Notes: generated by a model not told the origin, from the sequence alone. A stretch of DNA of 64,000 bases from Bacteroidota bacterium (GCA_022709385.1 JAKLIX010000004.1:124001-188000); one strand, 5' to 3'. Counted from the first letter of the stretch, positions 7,306 to 16,815 are shown. Made by a program: numbers and translations.

Positions 7306-8298
7306 ATGATCGATACGGATATCAAAGCCCTGAACGAGAAAATCCAGCAGGAAAGCGCCTTTGTGGACATTGTTAACATGGAGATGCACAAGGTGATTGT
7401 GGGACAAAAGCATATGATCGACCGTTTGCTGATCGGCCTGCTCTCCAATGGGCATATTTTGCTGGAAGGCGTGCCGGGACTGGCAAAAACCCTTGCCATC
7501 AAGTCCTTGGCCAATGTGATCCAGGCAAAGTTCAGCCGCCTGCAGTTCACCCCCGACCTGCTCCCTGCCGACCTGGTGGGCACCCTGATCTACAGTCAGA
7601 AGAAAGAAGAATTCGCCGTCAGAAAAGGTCCCATCTTCGCCAATTTTATCCTTGCCGATGAAATCAACCGTTCACCGGCCAAGGTTCAAAGTGCCCTGCT
7701 GGAAGCCATGCAGGAAAGGCAGGTAACCATCGGCGACCAGACCTATAAACTGGAGGAACCCTTCCTGGTAATGGCCACCCAGAATCCGATCGAACAGGAA
7801 GGTACCTACCCCCTTCCCGAAGCCCAGGTTGACCGCTTCATGCTCAAAGTGGTGATCAACTACCCCAGTAAGGATGAGGAAAAACTCATACTCCGCCAGA
7901 ATATCACCGAACAACAACCTGTCACCAATACGGTGCTGAAACCGGAAGACATCCTGAAAGCCAGGAATGTGGTACGGGAAGTTTACCTCGACGAGAAAAT
8001 CGAAAACTACATCACCGACATCGTCTTCGCTACCCGCTATCCTGATCAGTACAAGCTTGAGAAATTCAAATCCATGATCAGTTACGGAGGGTCGCCGCGC
8101 GCATCCATTTACCTGGCACTGGCATCCAAAGCTTACGCCTTCCTCAGGAAACGGGGCTATGTGATCCCTGAAGACGTCAGGGCTGTATGCCATGATGTGC
8201 TTCGCCACAGGATCGGCCTTACCTATGAAGCGGAAGCGGAAAACGTCACCACCGAGGAGATCATCAACGAAATCCTTAATACCATTGAAGTTCCCTAA
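7306..8298 (+). CDS. moxR: MoxR-family AAA+ ATPase
   Basis: This 330-residue cytoplasmic AAA+ ATPase acts as a chaperone-like factor that matures or inserts metal-ion-dependent partners, often VWA-domain proteins. Walker A is GVPGLAKT near residue 54, and Walker B is ILADEINR near 112. The sensor region TQNPIEQEGTYPLPEAQVDR is intact. The ATG at 7306 was chosen because it begins the family-like MIDTDIKALNEKI and lies just downstream of a -7 box; an in-frame start 24 bp upstream would overlap that box. It is the first gene of the bat operon, whose VWA proteins BatA and BatB are its expected clients. Confidence 0.93.
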   Translation: MIDTDIKALNEKIQQESAFVDIVNMEMHKVIVGQKHMIDRLLIGLLSNGHILLEGVPGLAKTLAIKSLANVIQAKFSRLQFTPDLLPADLVGTLIYSQKKEEFAVRKGPIFANFILADEINRSPAKVQSALLEAMQERQVTIGDQTYKLEEPFLVMATQNPIEQEGTYPLPEAQVDRFMLKVVINYPSKDEEKLILRQNITEQQPVTNTVLKPEDILKARNVVREVYLDEKIENYITDIVFATRYPDQYKLEKFKSMISYGGSPRASIYLALASKAYAFLRKRGYVIPEDVRAVCHDVLRHRIGLTYEAEAENVTTEEIINEILNTIEVP

Positions 8299-8387
8299 AA
8301 CAGGAGATTGCCGGTAAGAGGGATGGGCGTTTTCGCCCGCATCCCCTTGACGGTATCACCAATCCTCTCAATTCACGGGATAGTAAA

Positions 8388-9263
8388 ATGGAAGCAACCG
8401 AGTTATTCAGGAAGGTCAGAAAGATCGAAATTAAGACCAGGGGTCTGTCGAACCAGATCTTTTCGGGGCATTATCATTCGGCCTTCAAGGGAAAGGGGAT
8501 GGCTTTCAGCGAAGTCAGGGAATACCAGTACGGTGACGATATCCGGTCGATCGACTGGAACGTGACGGCCAGGTTTAATCATCCCTTTGTGAAAATATTC
8601 GATGAAGAAAGGGAGCTGACCGTGATGTTGCTTGTGGATGTGAGCGGAAGCAATGCTTTTGGAACACGCAGGCAACTGAAGGAGGAAATGATCACCGAGA
8701 TATCAGCAGTGCTGGCGTTCTCTGCCATTCAGAATAATGACAAGGTCGGGGTTATTTTCTTCTCCGATATCATAGAAAAATTTATTCCCCCTAAAAAGGG
8801 AACTTCACATATATTAAGGATTATCAGGGAGTTGATTGATTTTCATCCCGGCAGGCAGGGGACAGATATCGGGGCAGCCCTGCAGTATTTCACCCAGGTG
8901 ATCAAGAAACGTTGTACGGCTTTCCTGTTTACCGATTTCTTCGACAGCGGTTATGAAAATGCGCTGAAGATCGCCGCCAGGAAACACGACCTGGTGGCCA
9001 TACGCATCGTTGATCCGAGGGAACGTGAATTACCGGATATGGGACTGGTGAAATTGAAAGATACAGAATCCGGACGCATGATGTGGGTGGATACCTCCCT
9101 CAAAGAAGTCAGGGATCAGTTCAAACAACAGGCCTCCCGGTCGGAAGAAGCCATCAACTGGCTGATGAGCCGCAGCGGCATCGACTGGACCCAGATCAGC
9201 GTGGACGAAGATTATGTGAATCCACTGATGAGACTTTTCAAAAAAAGAGAAAAACGGTTTTAA
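8388..9263 (+). CDS. DUF58 domain protein (VWA-like)
   Basis: This 291-residue protein has the DUF58 pattern: RKIEIKTRGLSNQIFSGHYH at the N-terminus, then REYQYGDDIRSIDWNVTARF near residue 47. A MIDAS-like LLVDVSGSNAFGT follows near residue 82. DUF58 proteins nearly always follow moxR and are thought to bind a metal ion through the VWA-like fold. It starts 89 bp after moxR; the spacer shows no promoter box and is probably transcribed through. Confidence 0.92.
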   Translation: MEATELFRKVRKIEIKTRGLSNQIFSGHYHSAFKGKGMAFSEVREYQYGDDIRSIDWNVTARFNHPFVKIFDEERELTVMLLVDVSGSNAFGTRRQLKEEMITEISAVLAFSAIQNNDKVGVIFFSDIIEKFIPPKKGTSHILRIIRELIDFHPGRQGTDIGAALQYFTQVIKKRCTAFLFTDFFDSGYENALKIAARKHDLVAIRIVDPRERELPDMGLVKLKDTESGRMMWVDTSLKEVRDQFKQQASRSEEAINWLMSRSGIDWTQISVDEDYVNPLMRLFKKREKRF

Positions 9264-9311
9264 CATCATAGCTGAACGAAAAAACTCAAAAGTGACAAGC
9301 GGGAAAGAGGC

Positions 9312-10316
9312 ATGATCAGACTCAGGTATACAGGAAAGATTTTTTATTTATGGATGCTGGCCTTGCTGCCTGCAATCGCCGTGGCACAGACTCCTTCCGC
9401 AAGGGCAAGCCTCGATACGGCGGAGATTCTGATCGGACAGCAGGTGCAGGTGAAGCTTCAACTCGACATAGCCCGCGGAACCGCCTTCAAATGGCCTGTC
9501 TTTACTGATACCCTGGCTGCGGGAATTGAAGTGGTCTCGGTTTCAGAGATCGATACACTTGCTGCATCCGATGCTTCCACACTCAAATTGTTGCAGCAGA
9601 TCCGCATCACCAGTTTCGATACAGGCATTCACGAGATTCCCCCTTTCCCCTTTTTCAGCGAAGGTGGCGCCGAACCCGGAGATCTGCTTACAGTGACCAA
9701 CGAACTCTTCCTCAGGGTGAATACCGTACCTGTCGATACTGCCCTGGCGATCAAGGATATAAAAGGAGTCATGGCGCTTCCGCTCACATTTTGGGAGGTG
9801 TTTCGATGGATACTTGCAGGCCTGGCAGTGCTGATCATTGCCTTGGGTGTCTGGTACTATTTTTACAGAAAACGTAAAAACAAACCCTTGCTGCTTATTC
9901 CTGCCAGACCGGCCCTGCCGCCTCACCTGGCAGCCCTCGAAGCCCTCGAAAAGCTGCGTATCGATAAACTCTGGCAGGCGGGACTGATCAAGGAATATCA
10001 TACACGCCTGACGGATATTGTAAGGACATACCTGGAACAGCGCTATCATCTGCCTGCCCCGGAAATGACCACCTGGGAGATTTTGGAAGGCCTTGAGCCG
10101 CATCGTCTGCCTGGCGGTGCCATTGATAACCTGACTGCTGTCCTGCAACTGGCTGATCTGGTGAAATTTGCCAAGGAACAACCCCTGCCCACCCAGCATG
10201 AGACCAGCCTCCGCATGGCCGTCGATTTCGTCAACCAGACCCGTGAAGTGCCTCATGCTCCCACTCCCATGAATGGTACTTCCTTAACGGAAACCGGAAA
10301 AAACCAGGTGTCATGA
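9312..10316 (+). CDS. Bat-operon membrane protein, DUF4381-like
   Basis: This 334-residue protein has a signal peptide (WMLALLPAIAVAQ), an extracytoplasmic beta-rich domain of about 130 residues, and one membrane span near residues 160-182. A cytoplasmic helical domain follows (HLAALEALEKLRIDKLWQAG, then YHTRLTDIVRTYLEQRYH). The layout matches the DUF4381/BatD-like proteins found between the DUF58 gene and batA in Bacteroidota. Its stop overlaps the batA start (ATGA), which implies translational coupling. The molecular role is unknown; membership in a Bat membrane complex is inferred. Confidence 0.75.
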   Translation: MIRLRYTGKIFYLWMLALLPAIAVAQTPSARASLDTAEILIGQQVQVKLQLDIARGTAFKWPVFTDTLAAGIEVVSVSEIDTLAASDASTLKLLQQIRITSFDTGIHEIPPFPFFSEGGAEPGDLLTVTNELFLRVNTVPVDTALAIKDIKGVMALPLTFWEVFRWILAGLAVLIIALGVWYYFYRKRKNKPLLLIPARPALPPHLAALEALEKLRIDKLWQAGLIKEYHTRLTDIVRTYLEQRYHLPAPEMTTWEILEGLEPHRLPGGAIDNLTAVLQLADLVKFAKEQPLPTQHETSLRMAVDFVNQTREVPHAPTPMNGTSLTETGKNQVS

Positions 10317-11317
10317 TGCAATATTTTCAGCAGATCACCTTTGCCGATCCCGGCTTTTTCTGGCTGCTGCTGCTGCTGCCCCTGTTTATTACCTGGTACG
10401 TTTACAGAAACAGGAAAAACCAGGCAGAGATCCACTATTCGGATACCCGGGTTTTCACGGGGATAAGGAAAAGCTGGCGACAGCGGATGAGACATATGCC
10501 TTTTGTGCTTCGCATGCTTGCTGTGGCCGTCATTGCCATTGCCCTGGCACGGCCCCAAAGCAGCAGTAGCCGGCGTGATGTGAACATAGAGGGCATCGAC
10601 ATCGTCCTGGCAAATGATATCTCCGGATCGATGCTGGCTGAGGATTTCAAACCGAACAGGCTGGAAGCCGCCAAAGCGGTGGCTGAAGCCTTTATCAAAG
10701 GAAGACCCGGTGATCGTATCGGACTGGTGATCTTCAGCGGTGAGAGCTTTACCCAGTGTCCGCTCACTACAGACCACAAAGTATTGTTGTCTCTGATCCC
10801 AAAACTTGAGAGCGGCATGGTCGAGGATGGAACGGCCATCGGTGACGGACTGGCCACTGCCGTAGCCAGGCTGAAGGAAAGCAATGCCATCAGCAGGGTG
10901 ATCATCCTGCTGACCGACGGTGTGAACAATATGGGATCGCTCGATCCGCTTTCTGCGGCTGAAATTGCGAAGCTTTTCGGTATCAGGGTTTACACCATCG
11001 GTGTGGGTACACGGGGCCTTGCTCCCTATCCTTTCAAAACACCCTTCGGAGTCCAGTACCAGAATGTGGAAGTGAAAATCGACGAGGAGCTGTTGCAGCA
11101 GATCGCCGGCTTGACCGGAGGCAAATATTTCAGGGCTACCAATAATAAAAAGCTGGAAGAGATCTATAAGGAAATTGATACCCTTGAAAAATCCAGGATA
11201 GAAGTCCTTGAGTTCCGGAAAAAGCACGAGGAGTACCTGTCCCTTGCATTCCTGGCTTTCGGGCTGTTGCTTGCAGAGATGCTCCTGAGGAAAACTGTTT
11301 TTAAAGCGATACCCTGA
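10313..11317 (+). CDS. batA: Aerotolerance protein BatA (VWA domain)
   Basis: This 334-residue membrane protein has N-terminal spans at residues 12-30 and 60-77 and a C-terminal span near 305-325. A von Willebrand A domain lies between them. The MIDAS residues are visible: DISGSM near residue 100, TxCPL in QCPLTTDH near 145, and LLTDGVNNMG near 205. Bat proteins were linked to oxygen tolerance and stress survival in Bacteroides fragilis and Leptospira. It overlaps the previous gene by 4 bp and precedes batB by 5 bp. Confidence 0.93.
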   Translation: MMQYFQQITFADPGFFWLLLLLPLFITWYVYRNRKNQAEIHYSDTRVFTGIRKSWRQRMRHMPFVLRMLAVAVIAIALARPQSSSSRRDVNIEGIDIVLANDISGSMLAEDFKPNRLEAAKAVAEAFIKGRPGDRIGLVIFSGESFTQCPLTTDHKVLLSLIPKLESGMVEDGTAIGDGLATAVARLKESNAISRVIILLTDGVNNMGSLDPLSAAEIAKLFGIRVYTIGVGTRGLAPYPFKTPFGVQYQNVEVKIDEELLQQIAGLTGGKYFRATNNKKLEEIYKEIDTLEKSRIEVLEFRKKHEEYLSLAFLAFGLLLAEMLLRKTVFKAIP

Positions 11318-11322
11318 TCAAC

Positions 11323-12348
11323 ATGCTGAAGTTTGCCCATACAGAATATTTGTACGCACTGCTGCTGTTGCCGGTTCTTTTCCTGTGGTTTTTACTGGTG
11401 ATGCGGTGGAAAAGGAAGAAAACCGCCTTGTTTGCCGAGCCCGGACTTGTTGCTATTCTGGCTCCCGACATCATGCGCTGGAGGCAGTATTTGAAATATA
11501 TGGCCATGTTGCTCGCCCTGGGGTTCATCATCCTTGCGGTTGCGAATCCCCAGCTCGGGTCGAAACTGGAAAAAGGCCAGCGGAAAGGGATCGACCTGTT
11601 CCTGTGTGTGGATGTTTCGAACAGCATGCTGGCCGAAGATATCAAACCCAACCGGCTGGAACGGACAAAAAATGCCCTTGCCAAAATGATCGATGAATTG
11701 AAGAACGACAGAATAGGCGTGATCATTTTTGCCGGCAAGGCCTATGTTCAGTTGCCCATCACCACTGACTACAGTGCTGCCAAGCTATTCATTTCCAATA
11801 TCAGCACAGAGATCATTCCCACCCAGGGGACTGCCATCGGGGATGCCATCACGATGGCGGTAAACTCCTTTGACGAGAATGAGCACAGCAAGGCCATCAT
11901 CGTGATCACCGACGGGGAGAATCATGAGGATGATGCCATCCAGGCCGCCCGCGACGCAGCCTCCAAAGGGATCAGAATCTTTACCGTGGGCATGGGGCTC
12001 CCTGACGGTGCCCCGATTCCCGTATTCCGCAACGGTATCAGTACGGGTTTCAGAAAGGATGGCCAGGGGAACACCATCATCACCAAATTGAATGATCCCC
12101 TGCTGCGCGAAATTGCCGCCGCCGGTCAGGGTTCCTATATCCGTGCAAGCAATACACAAAGCAGCCTCGATAGAATCTATAAGGAAATCAATCAGATGCA
12201 GAAAACTGAGTTCGAAACCACCACCTTCTCGGAATATGAAACAAGGTTTCAATATATGTTGCTTGTGGCATTGGTTTTGCTTTGCTTCGAAGTGCTTATT
12301 TTTGAAAGAAGAAACAAAACCCTGAGTAAAATCCGCCTGTTTGGGTAA
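11323..12348 (+). CDS. batB: Aerotolerance protein BatB (VWA domain)
   Basis: This 341-residue protein is a paralogue of BatA with the same topology: two N-terminal spans, a VWA domain and a C-terminal span. The MIDAS-type motif is DVSNSMLAED near residue 93, followed by the same KPNRLE continuation seen in BatA and by VITDGENHEDDA near 195. BatA and BatB probably form a membrane complex with BatC, the candidate substrate of MoxR action (family knowledge). batC follows after 23 bp. Confidence 0.93.
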   Translation: MLKFAHTEYLYALLLLPVLFLWFLLVMRWKRKKTALFAEPGLVAILAPDIMRWRQYLKYMAMLLALGFIILAVANPQLGSKLEKGQRKGIDLFLCVDVSNSMLAEDIKPNRLERTKNALAKMIDELKNDRIGVIIFAGKAYVQLPITTDYSAAKLFISNISTEIIPTQGTAIGDAITMAVNSFDENEHSKAIIVITDGENHEDDAIQAARDAASKGIRIFTVGMGLPDGAPIPVFRNGISTGFRKDGQGNTIITKLNDPLLREIAAAGQGSYIRASNTQSSLDRIYKEINQMQKTEFETTTFSEYETRFQYMLLVALVLLCFEVLIFERRNKTLSKIRLFG

Positions 12349-12371
12349 TACATTGATATATAAAGCTTAAG

Positions 12372-13067
12372 ATGAAAAATTTTCTTACTGCTTCGCAAAT
12401 GATACTGACACTTTGGCTGGTGGGATTCACCATGTCGTCAGTTTCCGCACAGGGAGAGCGGCAGTATATCAGGAAGGGCAACAGGAATTTTGAAAAGCAG
12501 GACTTTAAATCCGCCGAGATAGATTACCGGAAATCCCTGCAGTTGAATCCTAACTCTGCCATTGCAAAATATAACCTGGGAACTTCGCTTTACCGTGAAA
12601 AGAATACGGAAGAAGCTGCCCGCCTTTTCGGAGAGGTGAATGTGGCAAACATGGATGCCAAAACCAGAGCCAGGGTATATCATAACCTTGGGAATGCTTA
12701 CATACAGAAAAAAAAATATCCTGAAAGCATTGATGCATACAAGCAAGCCTTGAGACTTAACCCGGATGATCAGGATACAAGGTACAACCTGGCCTATGCC
12801 ATGCAGATGCTGAAACAGCAACAGCAGCAACAGCAACAACAACAAGGCGATAAGCAGAACAAAGACAATCAGCAGCAACAACAGCAGCAACAACAACAAC
12901 AACAGCAGCAGCAGCAACAGCAGCAACAGCAGCAGAAGGAGCAGATCTCGAAGCAGGATGCGGAAAAAATGCTTGAAGCCCTGAAGAATAATGAGAAGAA
13001 TACGCTCGACAAGCTGAAAAAGAAGGAAGCCAGGGCTGCGAGAATTACCGTGGAGAAGGATTGGTAA
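12372..13067 (+). CDS. batC: TPR protein BatC with polyglutamine tracts
   Basis: This 231-residue protein has a signal peptide (LWLVGFTMSSVSAQ) and three TPR units between residues 30 and 145 (NFEKQDFKSAEIDYRKSLQL, AKYNLGTSLY, YPESIDAYKQALRLNPDD). These suggest a periplasmic protein-protein docking module. Residues 149-158 are ten glutamines and residues 167-188 are 22 more, separated by GDKQNKDN. A charged tail with a helical KMLEALKNNEKN stretch follows. BatC proteins often have Q/K-rich linkers, but a run this long is unusual. It sits between batB and batD in the usual gene order. Confidence 0.9.
   Translation: MKNFLTASQMILTLWLVGFTMSSVSAQGERQYIRKGNRNFEKQDFKSAEIDYRKSLQLNPNSAIAKYNLGTSLYREKNTEEAARLFGEVNVANMDAKTRARVYHNLGNAYIQKKKYPESIDAYKQALRLNPDDQDTRYNLAYAMQMLKQQQQQQQQQQGDKQNKDNQQQQQQQQQQQQQQQQQQQQQQKEQISKQDAEKMLEALKNNEKNTLDKLKKKEARAARITVEKDW
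12816..12935 (+). repeat. CAG/CAA codon repeat in batC
   Basis: Ten glutamine codons (12816-12845) and 22 glutamine codons (12870-12935) form mixed CAG/CAA tracts. The mixing of synonymous codons lowers but does not remove the chance of slippage. Length changes would stay in frame and alter only the linker length. Confidence 0.9.
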
Positions 13068-13092
13068 TGAAAATATCAGTGATACGGTTAAC

Positions 13093-15000
13093 ATGAAGTG
13101 GGGTGATAAACATAAAGCGTTCATTTGGGGCATTCTGACCAGGCTGTTGTTTTTACTTGCGGCATTGGCCATGTTTCTTGGTATGAAGGCCGGCCGGGCC
13201 CAGGAAGTGAAATTCACCTGTACTGCACCTCCCGTGATCGGAGTGGGAGAGCAGTTCAGGGTTGCTTTTGCCGTGAATGTTGCCGGAACTGATTTCAAAG
13301 GGCCCTCTTTTAAAGGCTTCTCCGTGCTTTCAGGTCCCAACCAGAGTTCCAGTTCAAGTATCCAGATCATGAACGGGGCGATGACCCAAACGGTGTCTTA
13401 CTCTTATACCTATATACTGCGCGCCGATCAGGAAGGAGAATTTGATATTGCGCCGGCTACCCTCAGCATTAATGGTGTACCTGTTAAATCACAGGGAGCG
13501 AGGGTAAAAGTTGTGAAGGGCAGTGGGGCTTCGGGAAACCGGCCTTCCGCCCAGCAGGGGCAATCCCGGCAAGGTAGCCAGCAGGGAGGCGGTGCTGAAT
13601 CCATTGCTTCAGGTGACTTATTCGTCAGGACGATTCTCAGTAAATCAGATGTTTATCAGGGAGAGTATATTCTGGTCACTCAAAAAATATATTCCAAAGT
13701 AAACCTCGTGGGATTTGATGATGTGAAATATCCCTCTTACGGGGGGTTCTGGTCAACAGAAGTCAAAATGCCGGAACAGATCAGCCTGAAGAAGGAAACA
13801 TACAACGGCGAGGTATACAATGTGGCCGAGCTGAAGAAAACCATTCTTTTTCCTCAGAAAAGCGGTACCCTGACCATTGAACCCATCGATGTTACTGCCG
13901 TGGTGCAGGTCAGGACACAAAGCCGGCGCCGGACGGGTGATCCTTTCTTTGATAATTTCTTTAACGATCCTTTTTTCGGAAGCGCTGTCCAGAATGTAAA
14001 AAAAACAGTGAAATCCGCAGCCGTGACAGTCAGGGTAAAGCCATTGCCCGAATCAGGGAAGCCGGATGGGTTCAATGGGGCCGTGGGCTCGTTTACCATT
14101 AGTGCCGCCATTGATAAAACGACGCTTAAAGCCAATGAGGCCATTAACTACCGGGTTACCGTAAGCGGTAACGGCAACCTTGAACTGATCGACAGACTCG
14201 ATGTGCCTTTCCCCGGTGATTTTGAGGTTTACGAGCCAAAAATCAGCGGGAATATCAGCGCATCGGCAGGCGGTGTGAGCGGGAGCAGAATCTTCGAATA
14301 TCTTATCATCCCGAGAAATCCGGGAAAATTCAGAATAGAGCCGGTCAATTTTTCATTTTTCAATCTGAGCGGCAGGTCTTATGTGCAATTGCAAACCCAG
14401 GGTTTTGATATCGAGGTCGGGAAAGGAGATGGAACACAGGCTGCATACAGCGGCATAAATAAGGAAGATATCCGCCTGCTTGGAAGTGATATCCGCTTTA
14501 TCAAAACCCGTGTTCCGGCTTTTACACCCCTCGGATCGTTCTTTTTTTACACCTGGCAGTATTGGCTATTTTTACTGCTGCCCGCTGTTTTATTCACTGT
14601 GGTGCTCATCATCTGGAGAAGAAGAATCAGGCTCATGAGTGACAAATCCATGATGAAACACAGAAAAGCTACGCGGGTAGCTGTCAGGCGACTGAAGAAG
14701 GCGGCCGAACACATGAAAAGAAATGAGGGTGAGGCTTTCTATATTGAGATCAGCCAGGCCTTGTGGGGTTATCTTTCAGATAAACTTTTCATCCCCGTTT
14801 CCCGGCTTTCTGCTGAAAATGCGCGCGAAGCCCTCAGCGTGAAGGCTGTGCCTGAAGAACTCGTGAGCCAGTACCTGCAGACCATTGAATCCTGCGAGTA
14901 TGCCCGGTTTGCACCCGGTGGGGCTTTGGAGAAAATGGATGCCCTTTACCGCCAGGCCATGGAAGTGATCACCCGGACAGAGAAAACCCTAAAGTCATGA
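13093..15000 (+). CDS. batD: BatD, membrane-anchored beta-rich protein
   Basis: This 635-residue protein has a signal peptide ending near AGRAQ, several extracytoplasmic beta-sandwich domains and a single membrane span near residues 486-510. The family pattern is visible at VGEQFRVAFAVN, KGFSVLSGPNQSSSS and SRRRTGDPFFDNFFNDPFFG, the usual BatD low-complexity stretch. The cytoplasmic tail of about 120 residues (HRKATRVAVRRLKKAAEHMK) resembles the tail of the DUF4381-like protein in this operon. BatD is thought to be the large periplasmic part of the Bat complex. Its stop overlaps the batE start by 4 bp. Confidence 0.92.
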   Translation: MKWGDKHKAFIWGILTRLLFLLAALAMFLGMKAGRAQEVKFTCTAPPVIGVGEQFRVAFAVNVAGTDFKGPSFKGFSVLSGPNQSSSSSIQIMNGAMTQTVSYSYTYILRADQEGEFDIAPATLSINGVPVKSQGARVKVVKGSGASGNRPSAQQGQSRQGSQQGGGAESIASGDLFVRTILSKSDVYQGEYILVTQKIYSKVNLVGFDDVKYPSYGGFWSTEVKMPEQISLKKETYNGEVYNVAELKKTILFPQKSGTLTIEPIDVTAVVQVRTQSRRRTGDPFFDNFFNDPFFGSAVQNVKKTVKSAAVTVRVKPLPESGKPDGFNGAVGSFTISAAIDKTTLKANEAINYRVTVSGNGNLELIDRLDVPFPGDFEVYEPKISGNISASAGGVSGSRIFEYLIIPRNPGKFRIEPVNFSFFNLSGRSYVQLQTQGFDIEVGKGDGTQAAYSGINKEDIRLLGSDIRFIKTRVPAFTPLGSFFFYTWQYWLFLLLPAVLFTVVLIIWRRRIRLMSDKSMMKHRKATRVAVRRLKKAAEHMKRNEGEAFYIEISQALWGYLSDKLFIPVSRLSAENAREALSVKAVPEELVSQYLQTIESCEYARFAPGGALEKMDALYRQAMEVITRTEKTLKS

Positions 15001-15758
15001 GCATGAAGCCATTCCTTCTGGTGCTTTCCTTCCTGCTGGTCAGGGTTACTGCGGGGGCCAACGACCATGCCGCACTTTTCCGGCAAGCCACTGATGCGTA
15101 CCAGCAAAAACAGTACGACAAGGCATTCGAAACCTGGGAGAAAATCGCCACGTCCGGTGTTGAATCCTCCGAACTTTATTTCAACCTGGGCAACGCTTCT
15201 TACAAGATGAACCGGCTGGCGGATGCCATATGGTATTATGAAAAAGCCTTCCGCCTCGATCCCGGAGACCAGGACATTCAGTTCAACCTGCGCATGGCCA
15301 ATGCCAGGATCGTCGATAAAATTGATGTGCTGCCTGAGTTGTTTTACCAGAAATGGTGGAAAGCTGCCCGTGCCCTGCATTCCCCGGATGGCTGGGCATG
15401 GTTGAGCATCCTTTTTATCAGCCTGTTTTTCTTGTTTACAGCCTGCTATCTTTTATTTAAGATATTGATTATAAGAAAAATATCATTCTGGATTGCCCTG
15501 ATCTTCCTGCTGACGACCTTTTTTTCTCTCACATTTGCCTGGCAGACTTACCAGATACACCGCACTACCACGGATGCCATCGTTTTTACTCCTACGGTCA
15601 ATGTGAAATCTTCGCCTGATGATCACAGCGTGGATCTGTTTGTGGTACATGAAGGGACCAAGGTGGGAGTGACCGATCAGCTTGGGGAATGGTACCGGAT
15701 ACAGATCGCCAATGGCAGCGTGGGCTGGATCCGGGCAAACACCGTGAAAGTGATCTGA
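14997..15758 (+). CDS. batE: BatE, TPR and SH3-like membrane protein
   Basis: This 253-residue protein has a signal peptide, two TPR units (AYQQKQYDKAFETWEKI and LYFNLGNASYKMNRLADAIW) and two membrane spans near residues 137-155 and 160-180. It ends in an SH3-like domain (VNVKSSPDDHSVDLFVVHEG, then GEWYRIQIANGSVGWI). This layout is that of BatE, the last Bat component. The start overlaps batD (ATGA) and the stop overlaps the next ATG (TGATG). Confidence 0.9.
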   Translation: MSMKPFLLVLSFLLVRVTAGANDHAALFRQATDAYQQKQYDKAFETWEKIATSGVESSELYFNLGNASYKMNRLADAIWYYEKAFRLDPGDQDIQFNLRMANARIVDKIDVLPELFYQKWWKAARALHSPDGWAWLSILFISLFFLFTACYLLFKILIIRKISFWIALIFLLTTFFSLTFAWQTYQIHRTTTDAIVFTPTVNVKSSPDDHSVDLFVVHEGTKVGVTDQLGEWYRIQIANGSVGWIRANTVKVI

Positions 15759-16273
15759 TGATCAGGATTGGACTCCTTTCCGATACCCATGGCAGTCTTC
15801 ATCCCCGGGTTTTTCCTTTTTTCAGTTCCTGCGATGAGATCTGGCATGCGGGGGATATCGGCAGCGAATCCTTAGCTGCTGAGCTTGCTGCTTACAAAAC
15901 CTTCAGGGCTGTTTACGGAAATATCGACGGAAACAGTATCCGGCTGTCTTATCCGGAAGTTTTGCTGTTTACTGTCGAAAGCATGAAAGTGCTGATCACG
16001 CATCAGGGTGGTTATCCATCGCATTACAGCGGCATCCTCAAACGGCTGATCAGCCTTCACAGTCCGGATCTTTTGATTACCGGGCATTCTCATATTCTGA
16101 AAGTGATCTACGATCAGCAGTATTCCCTCTTGTACATCAACCCTGGTGCTGCAGGCAATTCAGGCTGGCACAGGGTCATCACCTACCTGAGGTTTGTAAT
16201 TGACGGAAAAGTCGTGAAAGATTTGGAAATTGCAGAGTTGCCGAGGGGGTACGGCCGGAAAAGAAGCATTTAA
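15758..16273 (+). CDS. YfcE/MJ0936-type metallophosphoesterase
   Basis: This 171-residue protein is a calcineurin-like phosphodiesterase. Its metal-binding motifs are all present: LLSDTHG at residue 6, HAGDIGS near 31, GNID near 52, ITHQGG near 80, and TGHSH near 108. The start was chosen at 15758, where ATG overlaps the batE stop, because the protein then begins with the family-typical MIRIGLLSDTHG. Family members hydrolyse phosphodiesters in a metal-dependent manner; the natural substrate is unknown. It is the last gene of the moxR-bat operon and its stop overlaps the stop of the convergent DUF4293 gene. Confidence 0.9.
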   Translation: MIRIGLLSDTHGSLHPRVFPFFSSCDEIWHAGDIGSESLAAELAAYKTFRAVYGNIDGNSIRLSYPEVLLFTVESMKVLITHQGGYPSHYSGILKRLISLHSPDLLITGHSHILKVIYDQQYSLLYINPGAAGNSGWHRVITYLRFVIDGKVVKDLEIAELPRGYGRKRSI

Positions 16274-16746
16274 CGAAGCCGGTTGGCCGATCTCACCAGC
16301 GCTTCATCCTTCCTGATAGCCCTGGTGGCAAGAATCTGGAAGAGTACAGCCGCAATCGGGAAATAAAGCCCGATACTGCCCCGGTAATGCGGACTCAGGC
16401 CAAGTTTGCGTTCGATCAGTGATTCGGCGTAATAAAATACCAGGGCGATCAGGACAATGTTGATCAAAAGGGAGATTCTCAGTAGTTTCAACTGCCTGAT
16501 CCTGTCACGGTAACCAAAGGTAATGGTAATCAGCATAACAGCGGTTACCAGGTTGAGCAGCCACAACGGAAAGGCAAACAGCCAGTTGAAGACAGGCGTC
16601 GGATCAGGGTGAATGTGGTGAAAACCTGTTATTGAAAAACGATAGTAGGCCAGGTCGGAATAAAAGCTGGCAAAGGGAAAGAAGAACGTAAGGATAAGCC
16701 CTGCAAACGCCAGAAAAAGGTAAACGGACTGTATTCTTTGTAACAT
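16270..16746 (-). CDS. DUF4293 family membrane protein
   Basis: This 158-residue protein has four hydrophobic segments and begins MLQRIQSVYLFLAFAGLILT, the hallmark start of DUF4293, which is restricted to Bacteroidota. No function is known. It is divergent from rho, with 190 bp between them, a common neighbourhood in Bacteroidota genomes. Its stop codon overlaps that of the phosphodiesterase gene. Confidence 0.88.
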   Translation of the reverse strand: MLQRIQSVYLFLAFAGLILTFFFPFASFYSDLAYYRFSITGFHHIHPDPTPVFNWLFAFPLWLLNLVTAVMLITITFGYRDRIRQLKLLRISLLINIVLIALVFYYAESLIERKLGLSPHYRGSIGLYFPIAAVLFQILATRAIRKDEALVRSANRLR

Positions 16747-16786
16747 ACGTTTTTTTTTACAAACGTAATATTTTTTTTCAAGACGA

Positions 16787-16815
16787 TTGACCTCACCGTA
16801 TTTATATTATCTTTG
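16787..16815 (+). promoter_or_regulatory. Promoter of rho
   Basis: TTG (16787-16789), an 18-base spacer and TATCTTTG (16808-16815) match the Bacteroidota -33/-7 pattern. The leader before rho would be about 115 nt, long enough for Rho-dependent autoregulation as known in other bacteria (inference). Confidence 0.65.

Noticed and set aside
12438..13370. 310-codon minus-strand frame with a long leucine run
   Set aside because: It is the antisense reading of the batC CAG/CAA repeat and the batD start. Poly-leucine is what CTG/TTG codons give, and there is no other sign of a gene.
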